A DNA stretch of 10,671 bases from a bacterium (GCA_037131655.1 JBAXQP010000071.1:1-10671), one strand, 5' to 3'; positions 1 through 6,972 are shown, numbered from the stretch's first letter. Program-made: numbers and translations. Notes: generated by a model not told the origin, from the letters alone.

Positions 1-2910
1 GGTAATAGTCATCGGGAGTGCACCTGGCTTAGCGACGATAACCGCAGAAGGTAGTAGGCAATCACATGATGCTACGAAAACCAGTTTTCGCTTTGACGAA
101 AGAAACCCTTTCTTCACGGTGTATGTTACCGTGATTTGAGCTTCGCCTGTGCTGAATGCTTTAGCGCCATCGCTCTGACCACAAGCAAAGACATCTCCGT
201 CTGGAGCAACCAAACCGGCGAAGACAGAAAGATAGCAATCTGTATCACCACTGATAGGAAGTACAAACCTACCTTTGCTATTGAATTCAGCTATCGTCAA
301 ACGAACCATCGTCGCTTTCGAATCATCAATTCCCGTTGGGTAGGAATCGGATCGCCATCCGACCATTGCCACAGTCGTCTCTGGCGGCCATTTCCAATAG
401 GCCTGAAGTACCCCAGCATTCTTTTCTAGGCGTGTTGCTGTAACATCGGGCAGATTGGCAAATTTCTGTGTGACTCCAACTACAGCAATCTGTGCATTGA
501 TTGTAAGCGCAGTGTAATATGCGACAGCTTGCTCGGGTTTCTCATCGATTGCCTCATTTTCACCGATGGATCGTAGTAATATGCCTAGAGAGTCAACCTG
601 TGATTTCGTAATTGAGGCTCCTTGCTTCATGGAAAGTGGTTGGCGTGACCTTACAATACTAACTTCACCGCATAAAGGTGGTGTCCAAGACGCCTTTACC
701 TTTTTTTCATCAAGTATGAGGCGAAACGATGCCAGAGCAGTAGGAAGCGGCTCTGGCCTTGCCGAGATGATTGCCCCATTGCTCAATTTCGCCTTGCCAT
801 CAGTTCCCCGAAACTGGCAAAAAACGCCATAATAATAAGTTTGACCATTAGTGACTTGCCGATCTACAGCAGTAGTCTGGTTGGAGATCGGGATATTATC
901 CCCGTCAACTGGTGACGATGGGGCGCGGTCTGTACGTCGAACTACCTGGATGCCGAGTACCTTCCCAGGGAGCGACCACGAAAGGTTGATCAGGCCGTCA
1001 GAAGGGATTACTGATAACCCCTCTACATCAGACGTGACTAATACCGGTGAAGAAATAGCCCCCGTTGATGAAAAAACATCACCGCGAACTGCGAAGATTG
1101 CATAAAAGCATGCCATCCCGACAGGTGCTTTTAGATCATCAAACATTGTGGCAGTTGTTTGTGCCACATCATCACCATCTTGTCTCAACGAGGGCGTGCC
1201 ACCGACTTTTCGAACTATTGCGTACCCACTCACTCCTTGTGAGGAACTTGCATGCCACTGTAATGAGACACGTCGTTGATCCAGGCTGACAGTAAGGCTT
1301 GATGGGGGAGAAGGAGGTAAACGGCGTAGCGCATCACTCGCCTCCGAGCAGTCAGTGCAAATAATTACGATGCCAGCATAATCTCTTGCAGCTTCTTCTT
1401 TTCGCCCCGCAGCCTCCTCCTGTCTAGCTTTTGATAGCAATGACTTAACATCGTCGATACCGTTGAAAACAACCTTCAACAGAGTTGTAGCGTCAGCGTT
1501 TGATCGATCCTTCTGGAGAAGTGACTCCAATAGTTGTTGTGCCTTAAAGAGCTGACGTTCACTTACGGCAGTGCGCGCGTCATGTAACACTTGATCAATA
1601 TTGCCGCGTCCTCGTTGTAGCAGATCTTCGAGTTCTCGTAGCTCGGTATTTCCAGATCCGACATCGACTTTCGCTTTGGCAATAAGATTCTGGGCGTCAC
1701 TCAAGGCATTTGCTTTGATAAGTCTCCGAACTTCACTCAATGTGTAGGAGAATGAGGCTGCAGTATCGGCATCTAATCCGCATTTATCGCATCGTCCAAC
1801 GCGTGATGCAAACACATTCCCGCATTTGGGACAGGCGATGCGAAAAGCATAACCACATATACAGGTCACTGCTTCTTTTGGATTAGGCTTCTGGCATGAA
1901 GGACAAACGACTTCATCGGTAGGAATTGAAGGCATTTGGATACTGTAGCCTTCACTTCGAGTACGCTCCAGAATGATTTGCATTGCTACGGGTTTCGGAA
2001 TGGTGCCTTCAACACTTCGAAGCAAAGTCTCAATATAATCAGCCGTAAGTATCTTTTCTGAAGGAGTAAGTTTCTTATCCTTCTCTGATCGAATCTTCAT
2101 GTCTAGCGCATCAAGCATCGGGCGGATACGTTCTTCGCCGATTGTGCGAAGGTATTGCCGGCGCCTCATGGGGTCTTTAAGGAGGAGTTCTTCGATAGAG
2201 GCGATTAAATTCCCATGAATAGGCTTCAAAGCGCCATCAAGCCCAGTGTTACCCAGTCTATTTTTTTCGTCTTCGTGTGCCTTTTTCGCAGAAGTTAGCC
2301 TGGCATCGTCCTCTGCATAGGATAGATCGACCCCAAGGTAATCGTATAAGTTCGACTTGCCAAGCTTCTGACAATTCTCAGCAATTGTCTTCGCCTTATG
2401 AGGGGGCAACGGTTCGACTGAGAGATCAAATAGAAGGCGTAGAACCCCTTCTAATGGTGGGAGAGTCGGTGCATTCGCTGTACGAGGCCCACTAAGCCAT
2501 TTCTCCAGTTCACCCGCAGTCGGGCCAAACGGGTGCGAATACATCCTTATGAAGCGTTTCTTCTGATCATCAGATGCATTTTGATCTTTCAATATGAGAT
2601 CAGCTTGCACCCGTGCGTCTCGAACGCGTGCCTCTAACTCCTTCTGCCGACGTGCCTGGATGAATACCCGGTAATCTTGCCTTTGGGAGGCATCCGTGAG
2701 GATAGGGGTGTAGATGCTATCGATCTTGAGGCGATAGATATCTGTGCCTGTCGATTGCGACTGCGACCATTTCTTCCGCATCTCTTCGATCTTCGCGGAG
2801 ATAATGGTCGTACTGTCGCATGTGATATCGATACCCAACACTTCAAAGATATCCTCCGGGATCTCCACCCCGGAGAAAACGTATGTATCCTTCTTGGAGA
2901 AGAACGACAT
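1..2910 (-). CDS. Long J-like / zinc-ribbon / fibronectin-III-like multidomain protein, C-terminus beyond left edge
   Basis: I translated this by hand: the frame is open from an ATG at 2910-2908 to base 1 (970 codons, no stop), so the gene is partial. AGGTGG (2923-2918) lies 7 nt before the ATG. Residues about 18-80 resemble a J domain (FEVLGID at 22-28, helix ending RQDY at 77-80), but the turn that should hold HPD reads KKWSQSQSTG. A second J-like segment begins at 188-194 (LYDYLGV) and also lacks HPD. Two zinc ribbons follow: C336/C339 with C350/C352, and C360/C363 with C374/C377. Residues about 390-530 are charged and helical. From about 535, beta domains resemble fibronectin III repeats, starting near 535, 628, 727 and 822 (W/Y core positions such as SLQW, NLSW, KASW, YWKW). 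No signal peptide is seen, so it is probably cytoplasmic. It is third in an operon with GrpE- and Hsp70-like genes, so a J-like co-chaperone or scaffold role is inferred. The domain calls are by eye. Confidence 0.85.
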   Translation of the reverse strand, partial: MSFFSKKDTYVFSGVEIPEDIFEVLGIDITCDSTTIISAKIEEMRKKWSQSQSTGTDIYRLKIDSIYTPILTDASQRQDYRVFIQARRQKELEARVRDARVQADLILKDQNASDDQKKRFIRMYSHPFGPTAGELEKWLSGPRTANAPTLPPLEGVLRLLFDLSVEPLPPHKAKTIAENCQKLGKSNLYDYLGVDLSYAEDDARLTSAKKAHEDEKNRLGNTGLDGALKPIHGNLIASIEELLLKDPMRRRQYLRTIGEERIRPMLDALDMKIRSEKDKKLTPSEKILTADYIETLLRSVEGTIPKPVAMQIILERTRSEGYSIQMPSIPTDEVVCPSCQKPNPKEAVTCICGYAFRIACPKCGNVFASRVGRCDKCGLDADTAASFSYTLSEVRRLIKANALSDAQNLIAKAKVDVGSGNTELRELEDLLQRGRGNIDQVLHDARTAVSERQLFKAQQLLESLLQKDRSNADATTLLKVVFNGIDDVKSLLSKARQEEAAGRKEEAARDYAGIVIICTDCSEASDALRRLPPSPPSSLTVSLDQRRVSLQWHASSSQGVSGYAIVRKVGGTPSLRQDGDDVAQTTATMFDDLKAPVGMACFYAIFAVRGDVFSSTGAISSPVLVTSDVEGLSVIPSDGLINLSWSLPGKVLGIQVVRRTDRAPSSPVDGDNIPISNQTTAVDRQVTNGQTYYYGVFCQFRGTDGKAKLSNGAIISARPEPLPTALASFRLILDEKKVKASWTPPLCGEVSIVRSRQPLSMKQGASITKSQVDSLGILLRSIGENEAIDEKPEQAVAYYTALTINAQIAVVGVTQKFANLPDVTATRLEKNAGVLQAYWKWPPETTVAMVGWRSDSYPTGIDDSKATMVRLTIAEFNSKGRFVLPISGDTDCYLSVFAGLVAPDGDVFACGQSDGAKAFSTGEAQITVTYTVKKGFLSSKRKLVFVASCDCLLPSAVIVAKPGALPMTIT

Positions 2911-3008
2911 TACTCTGCCACCTGTTATCACTCAGTTGATGATCGTGAAGGAACTGCAACGTTACGTGCAACCTACTGAACATGCGCGCTTTACGCTTGG
3001 GTCTGTGA

Positions 3009-3047
3009 GGCATTTCCAATGAAACGCTCAAGCTCGATGGAAATACC
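3009..3047 (-). promoter_or_regulatory. Intercistronic hairpin between the Hsp70 and J-like genes
   Basis: The 161-nt gap between the Hsp70 stop and the next ATG holds a 10-bp stem. On the minus strand GGTATTTCCA (3047-3038) pairs with TGGAAATGCC (3018-3009), with one G-U wobble and a 19-nt loop. No T-run follows, so it is not an ordinary intrinsic terminator. It could be an mRNA processing or stability element that sets the dose of the third gene. I see no convincing separate promoter in this gap. Confidence 0.4.
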
Positions 3048-3071
3048 GCATAATGACAGCATGCAGTGTGA

Positions 3072-4733
3072 TCACGAGATTGCCAGCGCGCCGACTGCGG
3101 CCTTCGCCTTTTCGACTTCCTCTTCTGACATCACGCCTTCAAGTTTGATATCAAATTCAATACGGTTGTGACCAGTCTGATCCTCTGCATACACATGCAG
3201 TTTACCATTGGCATCAATTGTAAACTGCACTAGGACTGGTGCCCCCTGCTGTAAACTAGGAGGAATCGGCAGTTCTCCCGTATCGGGATTAAGTTGTTTC
3301 CACCCAGAGATATTGCGCTCATCGGTGATATCAGCCTGGTTCTCCATGACTTTTATTTCGGCGAATTGCTGGTTTGCACTCACGGTTCGGAACTGTTGAG
3401 TCGTTTCACACGGGAACTCGGTCTGATCTGGAAGCATAACGGCAATGATGTCACTGCAATCATCGTCAACTGCCTGGATACCGATGCTATGCGAGAGTAC
3501 ATTCACGATACTCGTTGCCAATTCCCTCGCTGCAACGCCAGAGGAAAGTCCAAAGATTTTCGCAGCCTGATGGACTGCCTGTTCCTTTTCGGCCTCAGTC
3601 GCTGTATTAACATCAATCCCTTGTGCTTTAAAGTATTTTTCAACTTCCTCGCCCAAGGCGATTTTTCGCGCCACAAGCGCGGCACCTTTTGCAACGGCTT
3701 CATCTGGATCATACAATTTAGGTTCTGTTCCGAATTCCTCCTGCACAGCTTTTCCGATTTGTGGCATGCGTGTCGAACCACCCACCAGCAGTATCACATC
3801 AATTCCGGCAAGGTTTTTCTCGTTCTTCGCCCGCGCAACAAGATCCCTTGAAAGCTGGATTGTCCGTTGACACAGCATTGAAGTCAGCTCATCAAATAAC
3901 TCGCGAGTTACTTCAACCTTCATGCGCTCGCCACAACTCACCATGATATTTGTGGAAGTGCGATTGGTGAGAGCTTTTTTCGCCTCTTCACAGCGTATCC
4001 ACAGGTCTTGGTACGCCTCTTTGTTTTCATCTTCACATAAATCGATACCATGCTCGGTTCTAAACTGATCGGTAACATAATCGACAAGGGATTGGTCCCA
4101 ACGCCGTCCGCCCAATTCTGCATCCCCTCCAGTCATAACAACGCGAATGTTGTTATCGACAATCTGGATGATGGTAACATCAAATGTACCACCCCCCAGG
4201 TCGAAGACCATGACCGTCTGGTTATTGTTATCCGATTCAACGCCGTAACTGATCGCGGCAGCAGTAGGCTCTTTGAGAATGTTGAGAACATTGAGGCCGG
4301 CGATCAGCCCTGCTTTACGTGTTGCATCGATTTGACTGTCACTGAAGTACGCAGGCACAGTGATTACGACATCTTCAACCGGCATACTCAGATCGGCTCT
4401 GGCGTACTGTGCGATCTTCTTCAGAATGAGAGACGAGACATATTCAGGGGTATAGGTTGTGCCATCTATCTCCTTGGGTGCATAATCAGGTTTACCCATG
4501 AATCGCTTGATCTCTGAAAATGTCCGCTCTGACTCTAGCACCGAATTCCGCTTGGCCTCTATACCAACGACGACATTGCCGCTCCCTTCGACATAGACGA
4601 CAGATGGTAACACCGACATACCATCGTCCAGTATGTTCTTGAGAATGACTGGAATGCCATGTTCGTCGACATAGGCTATCGCTGAGTATGTCGTTCCAAG
4701 ATCAATGCCGAAAACCCGTTTTGCCTCACTCAT
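3072..4733 (-). CDS. dnaK: Hsp70/DnaK-like chaperone ATPase, short form with minimal lid
   Basis: ATP-dependent chaperone of the Hsp70 family, 553 residues against roughly 600-650 for housekeeping DnaK. The nucleotide-binding domain is complete: phosphate-1 motif GIDLGTTYS with D11-T15, IKRFMG with K76 at the usual catalytic lysine site, VPAYFSDSQ, EPTAAAISYG, phosphate-2 motif DLGGGTFDV from D178, adenosine motif LVGGSTRMP with G318-S320, and EAVAKGAAL from E345. A helical insert of some 40 residues then precedes the substrate-binding beta domain (NVLSHSIGIQ from 411), and the canonical acidic-hydrophobic DVLLLD linker is not recognisable. The protein ends just after the beta domain at KLEGVMSEEEVEKAKAAV, so most of the helical lid is absent. 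AGGAGG (4748-4743) lies 9 nt before the ATG, which overlaps the end of the GrpE-like gene by 8 nt (translational coupling). The features point to a specialised paralogue rather than the housekeeping DnaK, so the symbol marks family only. Confidence 0.93.
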   Translation of the reverse strand: MSEAKRVFGIDLGTTYSAIAYVDEHGIPVILKNILDDGMSVLPSVVYVEGSGNVVVGIEAKRNSVLESERTFSEIKRFMGKPDYAPKEIDGTTYTPEYVSSLILKKIAQYARADLSMPVEDVVITVPAYFSDSQIDATRKAGLIAGLNVLNILKEPTAAAISYGVESDNNNQTVMVFDLGGGTFDVTIIQIVDNNIRVVMTGGDAELGGRRWDQSLVDYVTDQFRTEHGIDLCEDENKEAYQDLWIRCEEAKKALTNRTSTNIMVSCGERMKVEVTRELFDELTSMLCQRTIQLSRDLVARAKNEKNLAGIDVILLVGGSTRMPQIGKAVQEEFGTEPKLYDPDEAVAKGAALVARKIALGEEVEKYFKAQGIDVNTATEAEKEQAVHQAAKIFGLSSGVAARELATSIVNVLSHSIGIQAVDDDCSDIIAVMLPDQTEFPCETTQQFRTVSANQQFAEIKVMENQADITDERNISGWKQLNPDTGELPIPPSLQQGAPVLVQFTIDANGKLHVYAEDQTGHNRIEFDIKLEGVMSEEEVEKAKAAVGALAIS

Positions 4734-5646
4734 CTGTCCTTACCTCCTCGATAGGTTGCTCATCGCTAACCTGATTATCTACAGGAATCACCTGTAGTGA
4801 CGTATCATACTTATATGCGACTACCTGCTCGGGACGCATAAGGCGTCCGTTCTGCCGATACCCTGGCTTCACCCGACGAGCAATGGATCGGTTGAGGGTC
4901 TCATCTCCCACCGGTTCAGTTTTTACGACCTTCTGCAGGGAAGGTTCAAATATGTCGTTATCCGAAGAAAACTGCTCGACGCCATATCGGTTGAGTGCGT
5001 CAATCAACTCGTCGTATAAGAATGAAAGATCGCCTTTAGACACGTTATCCTGGCTGATAATTTCTTCGAAGTGATCTGCCCAGCCTATTAGCTGGCGGAA
5101 CAAAGGCTCCATCGCTTTTTGAAGGAAATTCTCTTTATAATCTAACATCTCTCGATGAAGCTTCTCAAAGTTTAAACGTTGTAGACTTTGGTCTGCTATC
5201 TCGCGCTGAAAGGCAGTCTTCAAACCAGTAACTTCAGTAGTAACTTCTTGTAGTCCTAAAGAAATACTCTCAATTGCTGTAGATTGCTGTGTGAATATTT
5301 CCAGAGCTGGGCATTGTGATGGAATGGTGGAGGGCGCTGATAGCGGAGACTCGGAAGGGGATAAAGTATCTACAACCTTTTCCGTTTCGCACTCAATTGT
5401 CCCGATTGTTGAATCGTCTCCAGAAAAAGTGGGTTGCGCTACTGGAGGTAGAAGGACCTCACCAACTGGTGCCGAGAACAGTGTAGGAACTGCCTGGGTA
5501 GCAGATACATGCGTATTTGGTTGTTGATCGTTACCCAGATCAGGCGGTAGAGTTGGAACTTCGTAAAGTACGTCTTGTCGCTTCAACTCTGGAGCCTTTG
5601 GGATAGCTTGTGCGAATACAGATTCTGGTCTTTCATCGTTTGCCAT
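4726..5646 (-). CDS. grpE: GrpE-like nucleotide exchange factor with long disordered N-terminal tail
   Basis: Likely ADP/ATP exchange factor for the adjoining Hsp70, 306 residues when started at 5646, against about 170-220 for ordinary GrpE. Residues 1 to about 115 are rich in P, S, T and Q and look disordered. About 118-197 form long helices (NFEKLHREMLDYKENFLQ, then FRQLIGWADHFEEII), matching the GrpE dimer helix. About 222-280 match the GrpE beta-wing (GVEQF, FEPSLQKVV, VKPGYRQNGRLMRPEQVVAYKY-like end). The start is set by AGGAGG at 5659-5654, 7 nt before the ATG at 5646. An in-frame ATG at 5688 would add 14 residues but lacks a comparable SD. It is first in the operon, and its TGA (4728-4726) overlaps the Hsp70 start. 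The tail is unusual and may bind a partner. The symbol marks family, not orthology. Confidence 0.85.
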   Translation of the reverse strand: MANDERPESVFAQAIPKAPELKRQDVLYEVPTLPPDLGNDQQPNTHVSATQAVPTLFSAPVGEVLLPPVAQPTFSGDDSTIGTIECETEKVVDTLSPSESPLSAPSTIPSQCPALEIFTQQSTAIESISLGLQEVTTEVTGLKTAFQREIADQSLQRLNFEKLHREMLDYKENFLQKAMEPLFRQLIGWADHFEEIISQDNVSKGDLSFLYDELIDALNRYGVEQFSSDNDIFEPSLQKVVKTEPVGDETLNRSIARRVKPGYRQNGRLMRPEQVVAYKYDTSLQVIPVDNQVSDEQPIEEVRTDE

Positions 5647-5727
5647 GTTTAGACCTCCTCTAAATTGATCCTGAATATATTCAAACATAAAAGGAGTGCG
5701 TACCTATTCGGTAAACTCCGTGTCAGT

Positions 5728-5749
5728 TATTACTGTGTTTATAGTAATA
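5728..5749. promoter_or_regulatory. Inverted repeat overlapping the -10 box (operator candidate)
   Basis: TATTACT (5728-5734) and AGTAATA (5743-5749) form a perfect 7-bp inverted repeat with an 8-bp spacer. It covers the -10 box and the predicted start of the minus-strand promoter, a position that fits a repressor operator. It is AT-rich, so chance is possible. Confidence 0.4.
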
Positions 5750-5769
5750 CCTTTCTTAACACACGTCAA
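5741..5769 (-). promoter_or_regulatory. sigma70-type promoter of the chaperone-like operon
   Basis: On the minus strand TTGACG (5769-5764), 17 bp, TACTAT (5746-5741). The predicted start is near 5734, giving a leader of about 90 nt before the GrpE-like ATG. I see no CIRCE element (TTAGCACTC-N9-GAGTGCTAA) or heat-shock sigma32-like pattern, so this operon does not look like an ordinary HrcA-controlled heat-shock operon. Confidence 0.7.
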
Positions 5770-5803
5770 TAGCAAAGTCTGTTTCTGTAGCAAAGCCTGT
5801 TTC
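5770..5803. repeat. Two-copy 16-bp direct repeat just upstream of the -35 box
   Basis: TAGCAAAGTCTGTTTC (5770-5785) and TAGCAAAGCCTGTTTC (5788-5803) differ at one base and have an 18-bp period. They sit directly upstream of the minus-strand -35 box (5769-5764), where tandem activator sites usually lie. A regulator binding site for the operon is inferred. Confidence 0.5.
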
Positions 5804-5899
5804 CTTCAAACAATTATTTTTTATACAAAAAAGCGTTCGTGCAGTATACCAATAAACTTACATCTGCAGGTAATTATAGCCACTCCAGGGTAGCGATAG

Positions 5900-6076
5900 G
5901 GATTACCGCGATTTTGCAGAGACTCCAGACGTTGGGCAACAGTTGCTGAAAAGGCATAATGTATTGCTAATCATGCAGAAACCATTGCACAGCAACGCAC
6001 GCTAAATCGAGTTGTTCTGCCCACTGTTATAGATAAAATCATCATTCACCCCATCTTCGCCAATCCCGTTGCGTGA
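5900..6076 (+). pseudogene. Possible decayed gene fragment, unknown identity
   Basis: One frame is open from 5900 to the TGA at 6074-6076 except for a TAA at 5957-5959. After that stop it reads IANHAETIAQQRTLN and then VIDKIIIHPIFANPVA, which is protein-like in composition. No start codon with an SD is visible and I do not recognise a family. It may be the tail of a dead gene, or simply chance. The rest of 5770-6295 holds only the repeats, hairpins and promoter listed separately. Confidence 0.2.
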
Positions 6077-6101
6077 AAAAAATTCACTCTGACAAGAGTG
6101 A
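6076..6101 (-). terminator. Terminator-like hairpin facing the chaperone operon
   Basis: On the minus strand TCACTCT (6101-6095), loop TGTC, AGAGTGA (6090-6084), one A, then seven T (6082-6076). This has the form of an intrinsic terminator but with an AT-rich 7-bp stem. No minus-strand gene lies upstream of it here, so it would stop antisense transcription heading towards the operon promoter. Confidence 0.35.
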
Positions 6102-6110
6102 GCTATTACA

Positions 6111-6149
6111 TAAAAACTGTAAGTAAAAACTGTAAGTAAAAACTGTAAG
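6111..6149 (+). repeat. Three perfect 13-bp tandem repeats next to a promoter
   Basis: TAAAAACTGTAAG occurs three times head to tail (6111-6123, 6124-6136, 6137-6149) and stops one base before a TTGACA -35 box. Spacing and position suggest an iteron-like array of binding sites for a regulator of the promoter to its right. No replication initiator gene is present, so an origin is not supported. Confidence 0.7.
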
Positions 6150-6150
6150 T

Positions 6151-6179
6151 TTGACAAGTGAGTGAGTAAGTGGTATCCT
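6151..6179 (+). promoter_or_regulatory. Promoter candidate for the 41-codon gene
   Basis: TTGACA (6151-6156), 17 bp, TATCCT (6174-6179). It would give a leader of about 110 nt before the ATG at 6296. The leader contains a weak 4-bp stem (CTGG 6224-6227 with CCAG 6234-6237) followed by eight T (6242-6249), which could be a poor attenuator. Confidence 0.5.
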
Positions 6180-6254
6180 CCGATATATTAATAGCTCTAT
6201 TTTAGAATACAAAAATCATGAGACTGGTTGATCCCAGATAATTTTTTTTGAATG

Positions 6255-6272
6255 TGTGACAATCATGTCACA
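6255..6272 (+). promoter_or_regulatory. Inverted repeat in the leader of the 41-codon gene
   Basis: TGTGACA (6255-6261), ATCA, TGTCACA (6266-6272) is a perfect 7-bp inverted repeat ending 10 nt before the SD. It could be an operator or an RNA hairpin near the ribosome site. It resembles a CRP site, but the spacing between TGTGA and TCACA is 8 rather than 6. Confidence 0.4.
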
Positions 6273-6295
6273 GAACTAAATCGGAGGTAATTCGA

Positions 6296-6421
6296 ATGGT
6301 TGAGAAATGTTATACTTGTGTCTGGTGGCAGAAATACGCCTATGATACGAAAGGTAAGTGCAACGAGCACAATAAGCCAACTGATCAGAATTTTGGTTGC
6401 GCCAAGTGGAAAAAGAAATAG
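6296..6421 (+). CDS. 41-residue Cys/His-rich small protein, probable zinc knuckle
   Basis: ATG at 6296 follows a strong SD (GGAGGT, 6283-6288, 7 nt spacing) and runs 41 codons to TAG. Ligand candidates are C5 and C8 (CYTC), C22 and H25 (KCNEH) and C35 (FGCAKWKKK at the end), with W10-W11 after the first pair. The pattern CxxC-WW...CxxH...CxxW resembles small metal-binding proteins common in mobile and phage DNA, but I cannot name a family. The lysine-rich end could contact nucleic acid (inference). It has its own upstream promoter candidate and iteron-like repeats, so it may be an autoregulated small regulator. Confidence 0.7.
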   Translation: MVEKCYTCVWWQKYAYDTKGKCNEHNKPTDQNFGCAKWKKK

Positions 6422-6487
6422 GAAGCTGCTCGGGATATCCACTATATAGTTTTCGAACCGACGAAAGATAGCATTACCCACGTATAA

Positions 6488-6519
6488 TTGACATGGATAC
6501 CGGGGTTGCTCATTATACT
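6488..6519 (+). promoter_or_regulatory. Promoter candidate with a long 20-bp spacer
   Basis: TTGACA (6488-6493) and TATACT (6514-6519) are both good boxes but lie 20 bp apart rather than 17. Spacers of 19-20 bp are known from MerR-type promoters, but I see no clear dyad between the boxes and no MerR gene here. The downstream gene starts at 6534, so the leader would be very short. Confidence 0.3.
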
Positions 6520-6533
6520 TTTGGAGGCATGCA

Positions 6534-6965
6534 GTGAATATAACAAGTTCTGAAGCTCATGAATTAACTCCTGGTAGCATCCGATGGGATGACACACAGG
6601 ATGCGACCCTACTCTGTCAGAGCCTGCTTGAACTTTCTGCGGTTGATCAGGGTGCTTTATGGGGGAATGAATATTGGGTTGATCAAGAGAAAATCAGAGG
6701 ATTGGCCCTCTTTCTTCGTGCCAGCTTACCTTATGAGGCTGCTAGACCGAAAGAAGCACGGCAACAGCTACTTGATTTGACCTATTCAGGCAACAACCGT
6801 GCCTGGTTGGCTTCATTGTGCGCTTCATTGCCATTCGATGATGTAAAACAGCAAATCGCCAGCTTCTGCAATGAAAGGCTAAAAGCCGGAAGTAAACACC
6901 GTTGGGAAAAAGTGCTTGCGCAAATTCCGGGCAAGATAACAGAGCCAATTGCAGATTACCCCTAA
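6534..6965 (+). pseudogene. 5' part of an IS-interrupted helical-repeat protein gene
   Basis: GTG start at 6534 with GGAGG (6523-6527) 6 nt upstream; the ATG at 6529 runs at once into TGA. The frame gives 143 residues, mostly alpha-helical and leucine/alanine-rich (ALFLRASLPYEAARPKEA, WLASLCASLPFDDVKQQI), like a HEAT/armadillo-type solenoid. The native part is 136 codons, ending ATA ACA at 6941. The last seven residues, EPIADYP, and the TAA (6963-6965) come from the IS terminal repeat. The continuation lies at 8427. Joined, the gene encodes 472 residues. I do not recognise the family and give no function. The truncated product could still be made. Confidence 0.75.
6938..6947 (+). repeat. Direct repeat at the left IS junction (target duplication, 4 to 10 bp)
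   Basis: AACAGAGCCA here is repeated at 8423-8432. If the IS ends at its aligned terminal repeat (6942), the target duplication is AACA (6938-6941) and the match over GAGCCA reflects likeness between target and IS end. If the duplication is the whole 10 bp, the IS starts at 6948. Both readings give the same empty site. Confidence 0.6.
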
Positions 6966-6966
6966 T
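6942..6966 (+). repeat. IS left terminal inverted repeat
   Basis: Matches the complement of 8398-8422 at 20 of 25 bases, with the outermost GAGC and the block AATTGCA identical. The stop codon TAA that ends the interrupted upstream frame lies inside it (6963-6965). Confidence 0.75.
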
Positions 6967-6972
6967 ATGAGA

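Noticed and set aside
136..1289. Short plus-strand frames across the left end
   Set aside because: They lie antisense to the continuous minus-strand frame of the long multidomain protein and show no SD or recognisable motif.
2843..3031. 62-codon minus frame across the Hsp70 to J-like gap
   Set aside because: It overlaps the start of the real downstream gene in another frame, lacks a good SD and has no family likeness.
3294..3851. 185-codon plus frame
   Set aside because: Fully antisense to the Hsp70-like gene; a codon-composition shadow.
5647..5688. Upstream ATG of the GrpE-like gene at 5688
   Set aside because: The ATG at 5646 has a near-perfect AGGAGG at 7 nt, and the extra 14 residues sit over that SD.
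5690..5900. CIRCE heat-shock operator
   Set aside because: No TTAGCACTC / GAGTGCTAA pair is present upstream of the operon.
6111..6149. Plasmid origin iterons or a CRISPR array
   Set aside because: The units are contiguous without spacers, too short for CRISPR, and no initiator or cas gene is present; promoter control fits better.
6255..6272. CRP/FNR binding site
   Set aside because: TGTGA and TCACA are present but 8 bp apart instead of 6; kept only as an unassigned inverted repeat.
6263..6481. 72-codon minus frame
   Set aside because: Antisense to the 41-codon gene, which has a strong SD and a coherent Cys/His pattern.
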